64,000 nucleotides of DNA from Amorphochlora amoebiformis (GCA_054601695.1 BAAHQB010000054.1:62001-126000), one strand, 5' to 3'; counted from the first letter of the stretch, positions 1-57,823 are shown. Program-made: numbers and translations. The notes: generated by a model not told the origin, from the sequence alone.

Positions 1-118
1 CATATCCATATATATATATATATATACATACATATATACATAACACATATATATATGTATATATATACATACATATATATATATATATATTACACATATC
101 AATATGTGTATATATGTG

Positions 119-161
<43 letters not shown>

Positions 162-322
162 TTATATATATATACTTTACATATATATATATATATAAAT
201 ATATATATATATTATAAATAATATATAAATATATATATTATACAAATACAAATACATGTACAAATGCATAGTACCTATAATATATATATATATATCACGT
301 ACATGCTATGATTATAATATAT

Positions 323-372
<50 letters not shown>

Positions 373-432
373 TTCATATCAGCATATAAATTTATACATA
401 GCTTTTGTGTGGATATGGACATATATTACATA

Positions 433-475
<43 letters not shown>

Positions 476-637
476 CATATATATATGTACGTATATATAC
501 ATATATATATATATATATTGTATATATATATGTATACATTTATATGTTGTATAAATATATGTACATATATATATATATATATACGTATTGGAATATATAT
601 ATATATATATATACAAATTATACAGCCATATATTTAT
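1..637. repeat. (TA)n-rich low-complexity DNA
   Basis: Almost entirely interrupted TA dinucleotide tracts with short CA and TG islands. Long open frames here read only Tyr-Ile and are not genes. It lies downstream of the stop codon of the minus-strand gene that ends at 638. Nothing else is visible. Confidence 0.9.
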
Positions 638-2750
<2,113 letters not shown>

Positions 2751-3266
2751 GCTGCCGCGATGTGAACTCCCCCTCGACACAGGGCTGCATCTTGCTGGGC
2801 TAATTGGCTCTAATAGCGTTGATGTTTTGGACGAAGGCTCGCTGGTCGCCCGGAGACGCGAACTCGTTTTCCTGCAATGTGTATACTTACGTCAGAATTT
2901 ACACAACCGGTGAATCGCGAAAGACCTTCGGCGTCGGGTTGGCATGGTGGTGATGCCACACGCCGGGTGACGTTTTGGGTGTCCCAGGGATGTCCCGGTA
3001 AAATGATATCTGCCAGTGCCGGACAGTATCGGCATATCGTGACGGATGAGCGTGACACATTAAACCGGAATCCAGATCCAGAACCGTTCGCGAATTTTGT
3101 GTGGCATCTCTCTGAAGGTTAGACGGAGCCGCCTCCGTCCTGAGACAGTGGGTCAGCGCGGGGACAAATTTTTCGTGCCAAAAGAATGTGGCATCATCAG
3201 CGGTTCCACACATCGTTTTTTTCCACCCAAGAAACCAAGGTGCAAGAGCAAGTGGACACGACTACG
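2751..3266. other. Divergent upstream region between the minus-strand gene and DnaJ
   Basis: Unique, moderately GC-rich sequence without TA tracts. It must hold the DnaJ promoter and possibly further 5' exons of the leftward gene. Open frames of about 80-105 codons exist on both strands but match nothing I know. No clear TATA box or other motif can be called. Confidence 0.5.
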
Positions 3267-4783
3267 ATGTATGCTACCCTCGAGTTGAGCAAGGACGCGA
3301 ACCAGACGCAGATCAAGCGAGCGTTCCATAAACTGGCCAAAGAATATCACCCAGACAGAGGTGGCTGTGAAGAGAAGGTAAAACTTACGAGACGCTGTTT
3401 CAAACCACATCCAACTGACAAATATCACCACATAATTTTAGTTCAAGAAGCTCACCGAGGCGTACCAAATACTGTGCGACCCCGACAAGAAGTAACCTTC
3501 AACCCCATATGTCTATTTTCTCTCATACCAATTTCGAGGTGTATGTTTTGTAGGAAACTATACGATATGTTCGGGGTGGCGGGAGTTCAAAATGGCGGGA
3601 GGGGGATGGCGGGTTTCGGATGCCGTGGTATATTCCGGAGGCAGAGGAAGACAGAGGACTTGCGATACCCGCTGAAAGTCCAGCTCAAGGAGTTTTACAA
3701 CGGATCGAAGCGCACGCTTCAGTTAACGAAGGAGAAAATATGCCAGAATTGCAAAGGGTAGGGAATAACTGCTTGTTGGATGTGTTGCTTATGCTTGGAA
3801 TTCTCCTTAGGTTCGGAGGGAAACCAGAGGGCATAGTTATATGCAAGGACTGCGAGGGAAGAGGCATTAGAATCATCCATGGGGGGGGACAGCCGTTGCC
3901 CCACTACGAGCCCTGCACGTCGTGCAACCGCTCAGGAAAGTCCATCCACCCTCAGTTCGTGTGCAATGTCTGCCAGGGCAGGCGGGTGGTTAAGTCCACC
4001 AAGCGGCTGGAGGTTGTCATAGGAAAGGGCATGTGTGGCGGGAATAAAAGGATATTTCCCCAGGAAGCGAACGAGGAGGTAGATCTCACTAGAATCCAAA
4101 ACGTTATAAAACCCTAAAATTTACACACCACAGCCGGGGGCGCTTCCAGGCGATGTCATCGTGACGTTCGACGAGCAAGACCATAAAAATTTCAAGCGAG
4201 AGGGTATACATCTTCGTGTCAAGAAGACGATAACGCTCATGGAGGCGTTTGGGGGTTTCAAGTTCACCATCAAGCACTTAGATAACAGGCTACTGGCAAT
4301 CCGGTCGGAACCCGGGGTGGTTTATAAGCCTGGAGATGTTAAAACGATAAGAGAGGAGGGAATGCCGGCGCCCAGGGACCCATTCACGTTCGGGAACTTG
4401 TTTGTACAGTTTGAAGTTGCGTTTCCGGATAGGATGTCACATGAGCACCTTCAGGTATCCTTTACTAAGATGCACACACACACACGCACATTATATACTT
4501 TTATACAAATTGTACATTATATATTTATATATATTTATATGTATATATTTAGGTATTAATATACATGTATACAATATACAATATAATTCTTGTATATTTC
4601 ACGTGTGTAGATTATACATATGAATATATGTATACATATATTAGATATATTTTTAAATTACATATAAATATACATTCAATATCATATATATACAAATATC
4701 CATATATATATGTATATATATAGAAATTACATTGCATATATATATGTATATATATATATATATATCTATATAATATATATATG

Positions 4784-4860
<77 letters not shown>

Positions 4861-4909
4861 CATACAAATACATATACATATATGTAACATATATATATTT
4901 TTATATATA

Positions 4910-4971
<62 letters not shown>

Positions 4972-4972
4972 G

Positions 4973-5033
<61 letters not shown>

Positions 5034-5084
5034 TATAACACACACACACATATTATATATATATATATATATAATATTATATAT

Positions 5085-5132
<48 letters not shown>

Positions 5133-5165
5133 CGTATGTTGTATATGTCATATATGTACATATAT

Positions 5166-5219
<54 letters not shown>

Positions 5220-5264
5220 ATATATGTATATATATACATATTCATATATCCATATGCATATATG

Positions 5265-5313
<49 letters not shown>

Positions 5314-5719
5314 GACATGTAGATAAAAATTGAATTTTATATATTATTTGTATGTATTGATAGATAAAAACTAATATGTCATGCATACAATACATATACA
5401 TGCATATATTATATATATCGTATGTATATTAGATATATTGTATGTACGTATATATTTGTGCTTCTTACTCTAACCATCTCCTTCACGATTGAGTTTTCCA
5501 TATAGCTGATACATTTTTCCTCTAATAATCCAGATCTTAGGCAAGGTGTTCCCAGTTCCCCGGCCTGTTGTCATCCCGACTGAGGCTTTAGAGGTAAACA
5601 TGATCTCCACCAACGTCGAAGACGAGAAGAGGAACCTTGCGCATTTAACGCAAGCAAGAAAGAACTGCTACGATGAGGATAACCCCGAGGAACAGAGAAA
5701 CAACTGCAAGACGCAGTAG
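3267..5719 (+). CDS. DNAJA: Type I (subfamily A) DnaJ / Hsp40 co-chaperone
   Basis: Six exons join in perfect phase: 3267-3377, 3442-3491, 3554-3757, 3811-4078, 4134-4454 and 5534-5719 (TAG). They give 379 residues, close to the 397-412 of animal DNAJA1/2. The N-terminal J domain carries the HPD motif (EYHPDRGG) needed to stimulate Hsp70 ATPase. A short Gly-rich linker follows. The zinc-finger region has four CxxC pairs ([30 protein letters not shown]); the third lacks the usual CxGxG glycine. The substrate-binding C-terminal domains follow ([27 protein letters not shown]). The protein ends in CKTQ, a CaaX box of the farnesylated kind, as in DNAJA1/2. The start is chosen at ATG 3267, just before the J domain; an in-frame ATG at 3186 would add 27 residues. 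The last intron (1.08 kb) is mostly (TA)n; the other four are 50-65 bases. It is a cytosolic/ER-surface Hsp70 partner by family. Confidence 0.94.
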
Positions 5720-6434
5720 GGATTGGAACTTGTTTATAGTAGGTAGATTTAGCTCCTCGTCGTTCCGTTGACCGGGTTGGCTTTTGTAGACGAAGCTCTG
5801 TCTCGAGGCTGAGACTGCGTTGTACATGTAACTTATCTAGCTTATTAGCATTCTTTTCCCGGCGTTAATTATAAATTGAAGTTTTTATGAATATTACCAG
5901 TATCTAGAGTATATCACATGCATGTATCTAGTGTGTTCACTAGATGTAGAAAGGTTAATTTCTAGAATTTGAAGTTATATATCTAGTACATATGCATGCA
6001 GGATGTAAGATATCTAGGATATAGTTCGCACTATGTCTAGTACGTGGCTAGGGCCGTGAGTCCGACTCTAGTGACAAGCTACAGCTAGCCAGCAACAACT
6101 AGAACAATCACATACTTTTTGAGAGATCTGTCTTCCTCTACTAGTCTAGTTCCTATCAATACGAATCTGGCGAATACTGTAGTGTTTCTAGGTTGTGTTT
6201 TTAGGAGAAGATATGCAAATCAACCAATATCTAGAATACAGTCTTGTGTGTTTATATTAGGTAATTCGATCAACTTCGTTTTCCAAATACAGTTTCCCAG
6301 TAATACTTCGGCCGACGCAACATATCCGCCAAGTTCTCTAGAAGAAGGTGCCAGGCAATCGATGCAAGACGATGGATTTCGCTGACAAAAATTTTCGTCA
6401 ATAATAAGTTTGTTCATATGTTCATGTGATGTAA

Positions 6435-6489
<55 letters not shown>

Positions 6490-6544
6490 TATTGAAATGC
6501 GTTATATTTTATAAATCTGTATTTTTATGTGTGTTATATGAGTG

Positions 6545-6589
<45 letters not shown>

Positions 6590-6676
6590 TAAAATACATA
6601 CGGATATGCTATAAGAAGTAAAGAGGGATAAATCCACTCCATAACAAATTACCTTCATATTAACCCTAAGACTTCC
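5720..6676. other. Convergent 3' flank of DnaJ and gene A; CTAG-rich block
   Basis: No gene recognised. From about 5880 to 6360 the palindrome CTAG occurs roughly 16 times, far above the one or two expected by chance. Two (TA)n blocks follow at 6430-6490 and 6545-6590. A 65-88 codon open frame occurs on each strand near 6119-6417 but without family resemblance. Confidence 0.7.
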
Positions 6677-13794
<7,118 letters not shown>

Positions 13795-14334
13795 ACCTAC
13801 TTGTATTAAAAAAAAAATCACATTTACGGACTTTTGAATTCAACTCACTTGTTCGTTCAAACCAGTGGCGAAGGATACCTTGAGAACAACGGAGGGGGGG
13901 GGGAGAGGAAGAAAGGAGGAAGATGAGGAACCAATTTGTTGGTAGTCGTAAACACCAGGAAACTAGAAAGTAACCGTTTACATGACTGTGTCACGTTTTT
14001 ATGTCACTAAGGGGCAACACGACAAACTGGTTGACTTTGTTTTAGTGTGACACATTCGCGTGACGTTCCAATGGCAGATGCCATTGACGGGTAGTAACGG
14101 ATGGCACGTGTTTCCTGCTATTTCTTGGTCCGAGCAGCCGAAGGGCGGAGGTAAAAAAGAAAGGAAAATGGACTCAGATATCAATATTTATAAATATTTT
14201 CTTTCCGGAGGAAGGGCCATATGGTTTACCGGAAGATTCCCTTTTTCCTTTGCCTCTTCCTTTGAACTTGCCATCGTTTTCGAATACGCACGAAGAATAT
14301 GATGCAACTGAAAAGAATGAGCTTTTATTCGCAG
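13795..14334. other. Upstream region of gene A and of a plus-strand exon pair
   Basis: Unique sequence with a poly-purine stretch near 13885-13925. Several open frames of 40-80 codons occur on both strands. Possible plus-strand starts include an ATG near 14069 that is followed by a GT donor, but none joins in phase with confidence. Confidence 0.4.
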
Positions 14335-16498
<2,164 letters not shown>

Positions 16499-16579
16499 GT
16501 ATACGATTTAACTCATCCCCGGAAAGCTCATGTATGCATAAATATACATGTACATTTGTATGTTGAAGTATATTTACAT

Positions 16580-16625
<46 letters not shown>

Positions 16626-16735
16626 CATATGTTATATATATAAATATATATGTAATATATTATGTATATATATATATATATATATGTGCATATATAATAT
16701 AATATAAAATATGTTTAATTTACATATGTTACTGC

Positions 16736-16782
<47 letters not shown>

Positions 16783-16825
16783 TATATACATATGTATGTA
16801 AATATTGTACATGCATATGCATGTG

Positions 16826-16894
<69 letters not shown>

Positions 16895-17062
16895 ATGTGT
16901 ATATACACCATTACTACACATGTATTTTATGTGGTATGTGTGCATATTTTACATTTGAATCTTTACATGTAAATGCATAGGTGTACACACATAGTATGAA
17001 CACAGAATGAGATACACACATCTGCATATATCAGTATATTAAAACTTAGTAATATATACATA

Positions 17063-17141
<79 letters not shown>

Positions 17142-17254
17142 GTAACACGTACAATGTAATATAATCTATATATATGTATATATATCTAGATATATGTAAT
17201 GTATAATTATATATACCTATATATTATACATATATATATATAAATATATATATT

Positions 17255-17308
<54 letters not shown>

Positions 17309-17400
17309 TGTTGTTTGTGTGTGTATGATACTGCATAGACATTACGAAACAGTATTTGTGTCAGACGCACACCATACAGTATTTGTATCTGATGCACACC

Positions 17401-17455
<55 letters not shown>

Positions 17456-17666
17456 TATATATGTATATGTGTGTGTGTGTGTTGTGTTGTGGGGGTGCAT
17501 AAATATAAACATATATATGTATATATATATATATATTCATATACATGTATACGAAACGTACATGGCTAAAATTAAATGTGATGTTTGTATTTCTGTTTTT
17601 GGTATTTGTTTTTTTTTATGATTCCATTTCACGAGAAGAACAACATGGACGATCTACCGGTCAACA

Positions 17667-17772
<106 letters not shown>

Positions 17773-17800
17773 TTGTGTGTGTGTGTGTATTATATATATA

Positions 17801-17869
<69 letters not shown>

Positions 17870-17887
17870 ATGGATATATTTGTTATG

Positions 17888-17932
<45 letters not shown>

Positions 17933-18150
17933 TATATTCAGACGTGTGTGTTATATTGTATTTTTCCTATATAGGTATTTATCTATCTACGTGTATGCAT
18001 AAATATATATATTTATACACATCGTTAAATATATTTATATACAATATACGTGTTTATAGTACGTGTGCATGTATAATATATGTATATATATATATTAATA
18101 TATATATAAAAATATAATATATATATATATATATATAAATACATATATAC

Positions 18151-18211
<61 letters not shown>

Positions 18212-18213
18212 TA

Positions 18214-18297
<84 letters not shown>

Positions 18298-18304
18298 TAT
18301 ACAT

Positions 18305-18365
<61 letters not shown>

Positions 18366-18426
18366 TTTTATTAACTATCATAACACTTTAGCAACGTACA
18401 TACTACATTTCGTATATACAAATATG

Positions 18427-18463
<37 letters not shown>

Positions 18464-18469
18464 TATAAA

Positions 18470-18541
<72 letters not shown>

Positions 18542-18560
18542 TATATACATATATATAAAT

Positions 18561-18611
<51 letters not shown>

Positions 18612-18644
18612 TAATATATACATATGTACACATATAATATATCA

Positions 18645-18679
<35 letters not shown>

Positions 18680-18758
18680 GGTATATATATTTATATCTTT
18701 TTATATATTTTATATATACAAATATATTACATGCGTAATAACGATATACACATATATA

Positions 18759-18801
<43 letters not shown>

Positions 18802-18809
18802 TATATATA

Positions 18810-18855
<46 letters not shown>

Positions 18856-18881
18856 TTATATACATTATGAAATGCCTCTAG

Positions 18882-29253
<10,372 letters not shown>

Positions 29254-29808
29254 CGAATTCGAATTCAAGCTCAAGTATTTCTTCATAATATCATTAAGTT
29301 GCTCTCTGGTAATTTCCAGATTTAAAATTTTGATACCGTCCAGTGCTATATCGTCTAGATCGTATCTAGAGAGAAATCTCTACATTACTACTAGCACTAG
29401 TATACACTATATCTAGTAGATAAAGCTCGAAATCCCCTAGATCACTGGGATCCGCGGCCTCTGGGATCCGCGGCCTCTAGACTAAGATCGAAGTCGATCT
29501 CGGTCAGGTAGATAGATACGTTGACACATGATCATTTTCGTCAAAGTCTTGCGTGCGCGGCAAGAGTCCTCATGAGTCTGGCCTAATAGGCCTTCTTGTT
29601 GCTGATATACGTTGACGTTGCATTGATCGAATTTTAGTACGTACTAGACGTACCAGGTCATGATGATCTATATATATACATACATATATATATACATACA
29701 TGTTTTTATATGTTTATATATACTACATAAATTTATATGATACTTTTTTTTAATAGGTAATATTACATTTATGTGTGTATGTATATAACATTATGTATAT
29801 CATCACAG
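29254..29808. other. 3' flank of the ankyrin gene, CTAG-rich
   Basis: Non-coding unique sequence with at least eight CTAG sites between 29345 and 29650 and a local repeat of CTGGGATCCGCGGCCT at 29446-29475. It ends in TA-rich sequence. It separates the convergent ankyrin gene and gene B. Confidence 0.65.
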
Positions 29809-30921
29809 CAGGGTTACGATTAGGGTTAGGGTAAGGGTTAGGGTTAGGACTAGGGTTAGGGTTTGGGTTAAGGTTAAGATTAGGGTTAGGGTAAGGATTA
29901 GGGTTAGGATTAGGGTTAGGGTAAGGATTTAGGATCAGGGTTAGGATTAGGGTTAGGGTTAGGGTTAGGATTAGGATAAGGGTTAGCATTAGGGTTAGGG
30001 TTAGGTTTAGGATTAACTAGTAGATAGTGGTCATAGAGTAAGCTATATCTAGTATACAGAATCTAGAAACTATCTAGAATTATCTAAGAATATGTATGCA
30101 GTGTTAATTCACGGTATCTATACCATCTCTAGTAGCGACAACAAATTAATGGGTTAGGATAAGGGTTAGAGTTAGGATTAGGCTAGGGTTAGGGTGGATA
30201 GCATTAGGATTGGGGCTAGGATTAGGGTTAGGATTAGGCCTAGGGTTAGGGTTAGGATTAGGGCTAGGATCAAGGTTAGGACTAGGGTTAGGATAGGGGT
30301 TAGGGTTAGGATTAGGATTAGGGTTAGGGTGAGGATTAGGGTTAGGATTAGGGTTGGTTTAGGATTAGGGTTAGGATTAGGGTTAGGGGTAGGGTTAGGA
30401 TTAGGGGTAGGGTTAGGGTTAGGATTAGGGTTAGGATCAGGGTTAGGGTTAGGATTAGGGTTTAGGATTAGGGTTACGATTAGGGATAGGATTAGGATTA
30501 GGGTTAGGATTAGGGGTAGGGTTAGGATTAGGGTTAGGATCAGGGTTAGGACTAGGGATAGGATAAGAATTATAGTTAGGATTAGGATTAGGGTTAGGGT
30601 TAGGATTAGGGTAGGGTTAGGGTTAGGGTTAGGGCTAGGGTTAGATTTAGGGTTAGGGTTAGGGTCAGGATTACGGTTAGGGTTAGGGTCAGGACTAGGG
30701 TTAGGGTTAGGGGTAGGGTTAGTTTAGGGTTACAATCAGGTTAGGGTTAGGGTTAGGATTAGGGTTAGGGTTAGGGTTAGGATTAGGGTTAGGGTTAGGA
30801 TTAGAATTAAGTTTAATGTTAGGATTCAGGATTAGGGTTAGAATTAGGGTTTAGGTCAGGATTAGAGTTAGGGTCAGGATTAGTGTCAGGGTTAGGGTTA
30901 GGATTAGGGTTAGGGTTGGGT

Positions 30922-30934
<13 letters not shown>
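29809..30934 (-). repeat. Degenerate telomere-like TTAGGG array (plus strand) at the 3' end of gene B
   Basis: Two blocks, 29809-30014 and 30151-30934, of GGGTTA/GGATTA units with variants, split by a CTAG-rich spacer (30015-30150). On the minus strand it reads CCCTAA, which is the sense orientation of gene B, and it supplies that gene's stop codon. The long Arg-Val and Gly-Leu frame across it is an artefact of the repeat. Confidence 0.93.
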
Positions 30935-37556
<6,622 letters not shown>

Positions 37557-38154
37557 ATATTGAAAGTCTGATATCTGTTATATCAACGTGCTTCATCCAA
37601 ATATCTGGTACCCTAATTTCGGCTCGATGGGCTCTGCGTGTCAGCCATGCCCGCGGGTCAAGACAACCCCCCCCTTCCTCCGAAAAAAAATTGATTTCGA
37701 GATGAAATCCAGCTAGTTTTCATGTCTATGTCATCATGAGCTACCTATGGTACTCTGCGATGGCTCTAGTGCTTGTTTCTTGAGAAGATTCTTTCGAGGC
37801 AAATACCCCCTTCTCCCTTCCGTATGCACATTCCAAAGGCTGTGTGCATGATCTCACGGCATGCTAACGCCCACTTGCATACTAACTCTTTTCGGGAGAT
37901 TTCTCTATATGCCACTAAAGCTCTCGTATACACTTCCCGCCAATACGGACTGACACGGAGCTATGGTCTTGGGAGTGTCTTTAGAATATAATTTCTTTCT
38001 GTATCCTTCTTTCGGAATTTATTTCTCGAACTCTCTCTATTTTCGTCATTCATAGGTAAATCGGGACGCGACATTGGCAATCCATGTCGAGCCTCCAGAG
38101 AAGTTAGATCATTTTTGTTAAATATTGTACAAATACCAATGCCAATACATAATA

Positions 38155-38242
<88 letters not shown>

Positions 38243-38280
38243 TTATGTGTGTGTATACAAAAGCGTATATACAAAAGTAA

Positions 38281-38352
<72 letters not shown>

Positions 38353-38400
38353 GTGTATATATATGTATATATATATATGTATATATTACATAGAATATAC

Positions 38401-38433
<33 letters not shown>

Positions 38434-38501
38434 TTTATATATATATATATATATATATTTTTATTATATAATGCTTCTCATATATCTTCTTATGCATTTA
38501 G
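37557..38501. other. Divergent region between gene B and adenosine deaminase
   Basis: Unique sequence from 37557 to 38110 holds the promoters of both genes and probably the unlocated first exon(s) of adenosine deaminase. A plus frame at about 37773-37991 ends in VYTSRQYGLTRSYGLG but cannot be placed. (TA)n fills 38160-38460. Confidence 0.5.
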
Positions 38502-51153
<12,652 letters not shown>

Positions 51154-51579
51154 ATGGGAGACGTAAAGAAGGGCATGAAGCTATTCAAGACCAAGTGCGC
51201 TCAATGCCACTCCGTCAATGCAGTTAAGAATTTTAACCCTTCTAGTAAAACATCAGTTGACGCTGAGTGCTACGTGCTATAGGCTGATGGCCACAAGCAG
51301 GGACCGAACCTTCACGGCTTGTTTGGCCGCATGGCTGGCACCGCAGACGGGTACTCGTACTCCTCTGCCAACAAGAAGTCTGGTAAGGATCTGATATGGT
51401 TTTATGGTTAGTTCTGAGTTTAAATATTGGCAGGCATCGAGTGGACCAAGAAGTCCCTCATGAAGTACCTCATCAACCCTAAGAAAATGATCCCGGGCAC
51501 CAAGATGGTCTTCGCTGGGCTCAAGAAGAAGCAGGATCGCAAGGACCTCGTCGCCTACCTTAAAGAGTCTACCGCTTAG
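51154..51579 (+). CDS. CYCS: Cytochrome c
   Basis: Three exons, 51154-51222, 51283-51382 and 51434-51579 (TAG), join in phase to 104 residues, the classic length. ATG 51154 lies in a good context (CAACCATGG). The haem-binding motif is CAQCH (residues 15-19). [27 protein letters not shown] and the distal Met ligand in [10 protein letters not shown] all fit the family, as does the C-terminal [16 protein letters not shown]. It carries electrons from complex III to cytochrome oxidase in the mitochondrial intermembrane space. Both introns are short (60 and 51 bases), unlike the TA-filled introns elsewhere in the window. The first donor is GTTAAG. Codon use is GC-rich compared with the flanks, consistent with high expression (inference). 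Confidence 0.97.
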
Positions 51580-52381
51580 ACAGTTTATAGTCATAGCGAA
51601 TGAGATGCTGAGGCTGAGCCAGCTGCGGTCGTGACCCCTTATTCGAGTTAATTAATGTTTACTTGAGTGTCTGACTCTCTCCGGCCTTTGTGCATCCATC
51701 TTTTGGTACGTTGCATCATAGTGTTGCCCATCGCTTGGTACGTTGCATCATAGTGTTGCAAACCAAAGTAATGTAAACGTTAGCTACAATTGTGAACTAA
51801 ACGAATTGTAGTATCCTGTTTGATAACGGTTCGATTCATGTGTACACTGGCGTGTTGCTAGTATTTATAGGTCAGGGATTTGGAACTCTCTTAATCGACT
51901 CGATCCATCCTATACAGCTATAGATCCTCTGGTTGCGTTGTAACTTGCAACGACATGATAATATATAACTAGTCAAAATCGCCAGTTGTAGCTAGTGTAC
52001 AATCTCAGAATTGTACTGGCTATAGCTAGACGAAACAACCGGTATTCACTAGTTCATTGGTTCTGTTAATTACAATTGAACAATGCAATCATTAAGTGTA
52101 CATTGTTTAAGTTGTACAAGAGAACATGTCAATTGTGTATATTGGCAATTGATTTATATATAAATCCTATGTCTGTATCGAGTATTATACTATTATCCAT
52201 GCGGCCTATGATCATGATACTATGTTATATAATATATATATATATATAAATATATATATTGTTTATATATATATATCGTATATATACATATATATATATT
52301 ATATATATATATATATCTAGATATATATATAAATATAAATATATATACATATATATATAATATATATATATATCTATATAA

Positions 52382-52420
<39 letters not shown>

Positions 52421-52454
52421 ATCTAGATATATCTAGTACATAACGTATATTATA

Positions 52455-52490
<36 letters not shown>

Positions 52491-52550
52491 GTATATATAT
52501 AATCTATAATATTAGACAATCAAGTTATAGATATATATACATATATACAC

Positions 52551-52595
<45 letters not shown>

Positions 52596-52619
52596 GTATT
52601 AGTGATACATACATGATAC

Positions 52620-52673
<54 letters not shown>

Positions 52674-52686
52674 TATTTATACATAT
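51580..52686. other. 3' flank of cytochrome c, CTAG-rich, then (TA)n
   Basis: After the stop come a direct repeat of TTGGTACGTTGCATCATAGT (about 51703 and 51736), a unique AT-rich stretch with CTAG and CTAGC sites (51855-52440, about eight), and (TA)n from 52230 on. No gene seen. Confidence 0.65.
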
Positions 52687-52831
52687 CAGAAAGTAAACTA
52701 AGGGTAGTCCAGAATGAGCGGCACATTAAGTACGTTAATAATCAAGTCACTGTATTTTTTGACAATTATATGTTTACGAACAAAACAAATATATATATAT
52801 ATATATCTAGTATATATATATATATATCTAG

Positions 52832-52868
<37 letters not shown>

Positions 52869-53014
52869 GTATAATTGTGATATATATATACATATATATA
52901 TATATTATATATATATATGTATATATAAAATATATATATATATATATATGCATATATATATATATATATATATATTATGTATTAGTGATTACACACATGA
53001 TACTATGTGTATAT

Positions 53015-53081
<67 letters not shown>

Positions 53082-53173
53082 ACGTATACATATAATTGTC
53101 AAAAAATATAGTGACTTAATTATACCTTAACTTGCTGCTCATTCTGCGGACTACCATTAGTTTACTTTCACAG
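52687..53173. repeat. Foldback element: roughly 90 bp inverted repeats flanking (TA)n
   Basis: The left arm (52687-52778) starts GAAAGTAAACTAAGGGTAGT. The right arm (53083-53173), read on the opposite strand, starts GAAAGTAAACTAATGGTAGT. Similarity continues through AATGAGC, AAGTCACT and TATTTTTTGACAATTATATG, with a few small indels. The roughly 300 base interior is (TA)n. No transposase. A MITE-like or hairpin element is possible. Confidence 0.88.
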
Positions 53174-53492
53174 TAGCGCCTATCTGGAGCACCACTTTTA
53201 TACCTCCGGATCTTCTCGCAGTTCCGAACCTCCTGTGAGTTTCAAGGCCGTTGCACACACTTCAACCTTCTTTTTGCTCCATCGCTGGACCTGCATCAAT
53301 CTCCCTCTCCTTCACAGCGGTCTCGAGGAAACTAAGAAACATGGCTACTTGAGTTAGGTTGAAAAACTATTGGGATGCTTTAATTATCGGAAGGGTGGGG
53401 GTTGGCAGAAGAATTAGCACATGAACAATGGTGAAAGAAAAAACAATCTATCGGCATGATTTTCACGGTTTTGAAGGATAAGGGTCATATTT

Positions 53493-53756
53493 TTACTCCA
53501 TCTGACGCTCCAGCACGGTGAGCTTGGCGTCCACCTTGGATAAGCGGTATCGGACTGTTGTGTCTGCAAATATCGACGTTTTGAAAGGACAAAGGTGCTT
53601 GTAATTAGGTTTTCGAGATTTTGGCGAAAGTGTTGCTTGTTGCATATTTTCACATATCTTGGTACCAAAATTGTTGAGAAACTGGCAGATTTTAAGAATA
53701 TTAAACTGGACTTCTTGGATGAACTCTCTGTGCTCCCAGTCTCTGCTCGTCGCCAT
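53493..53756 (-). CDS. BRK1: BRK1 (BRICK1/HSPC300), SCAR/WAVE complex subunit
   Basis: Two minus-strand exons, 53666-53756 (ATG at 53756) and 53493-53563 (TAA), join in phase at an Asp codon to give 53 residues. The start RDWEHREFIQEV matches the conserved QDW-NREYI of BRK1. KICQFLNNFDTTVRYRLSKV matches [20 protein letters not shown], and KLTVLERQME matches KLTALERRIE. BRK1 is the small coiled-coil subunit of the WAVE regulatory complex, which relays Rac signals to Arp2/3 for actin branching. The protein is shorter than the usual 75 or so residues at both ends: it lacks part of the N-terminal extension and stops where others have YIEARV. Intron acceptor is ATATTTGCAG. It is divergent from the bZIP gene with a 466 base spacing to that gene's ATG. 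Confidence 0.9.
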   Translation of the reverse strand: MATSRDWEHREFIQEVQFNILKICQFLNNFGTKICENMQQATLSPKSRKPNYKHLCPFKTSIFADTTVRYRLSKVDAKLTVLERQME

Positions 53757-53911
53757 GTTTTCCCAAAATACACACGCCCTGGGCTCCTGTGCGGCTTCCG
53801 AGCTTAGTTATGAATATATTGATATGCAGATAGCAATTAATAGGCTTATAATATATCAAAGCGGAATATCAGGTTATTAACTTTAGAATATCTCTTCAAA
53901 GTTAACCTCTA

Positions 53912-54214
53912 ATGATCTATCTTACACCGAATTTTCCCGTCCTTTGGCTTGGTCTCGGTGGACACCTGTCGGACATCTTACGGGAGGACGATTTCGTTGC
54001 CTTTTACGAATACCATCCCCGAAAACTAATATCTTTCCCATCGCAACAAGTAAAAATCACAACCATACTGGAGATCATGCGCTTGCAGCTTGGAATATTG
54101 CCTCTTACATACATTAAAAGATGGAATATTGCTCTTTAAAGCCTGAGGTACTCGTTGTGTGTCCTGTTTCAGGTAATAGCATACTGCTTCCGTGAATCGC
54201 GTCGTATCTCGTGA
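53912..54214 (+). CDS. Short spliced open frame upstream of the bZIP start (possible uORF or small gene)
   Basis: ATG 53912 opens a frame to a clean donor (CAACAA then GTAAAA) at 54049. The next acceptor (GTCCTGTTTCAG) is at 54172. Joined in phase, 53912-54049 plus 54173-54214 encode 59 residues, including GGHLSDILREDDFVAFYEYH and ending ESRRIS. The stop lies only eight bases before the bZIP ATG. The peptide looks like real protein but I recognise no family. It could be an upstream frame on the bZIP leader, which uses the same acceptor. Confidence 0.4.
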
Positions 54215-54222
54215 AAAGAAGG

Positions 54223-57823
<3,601 letters not shown>

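Noticed and set aside
30194-30727. 177-codon frame rich in Arg-Val-Ile and Gly-Leu
   Set aside because: Translation of the degenerate TTAGGG array; shifts between repeat frames explain the two compositions.
53414-53880. Frames of 70-119 codons on both strands over BRK1
   Set aside because: They run through the BRK1 intron in other frames; the spliced BRK1 product explains the locus.
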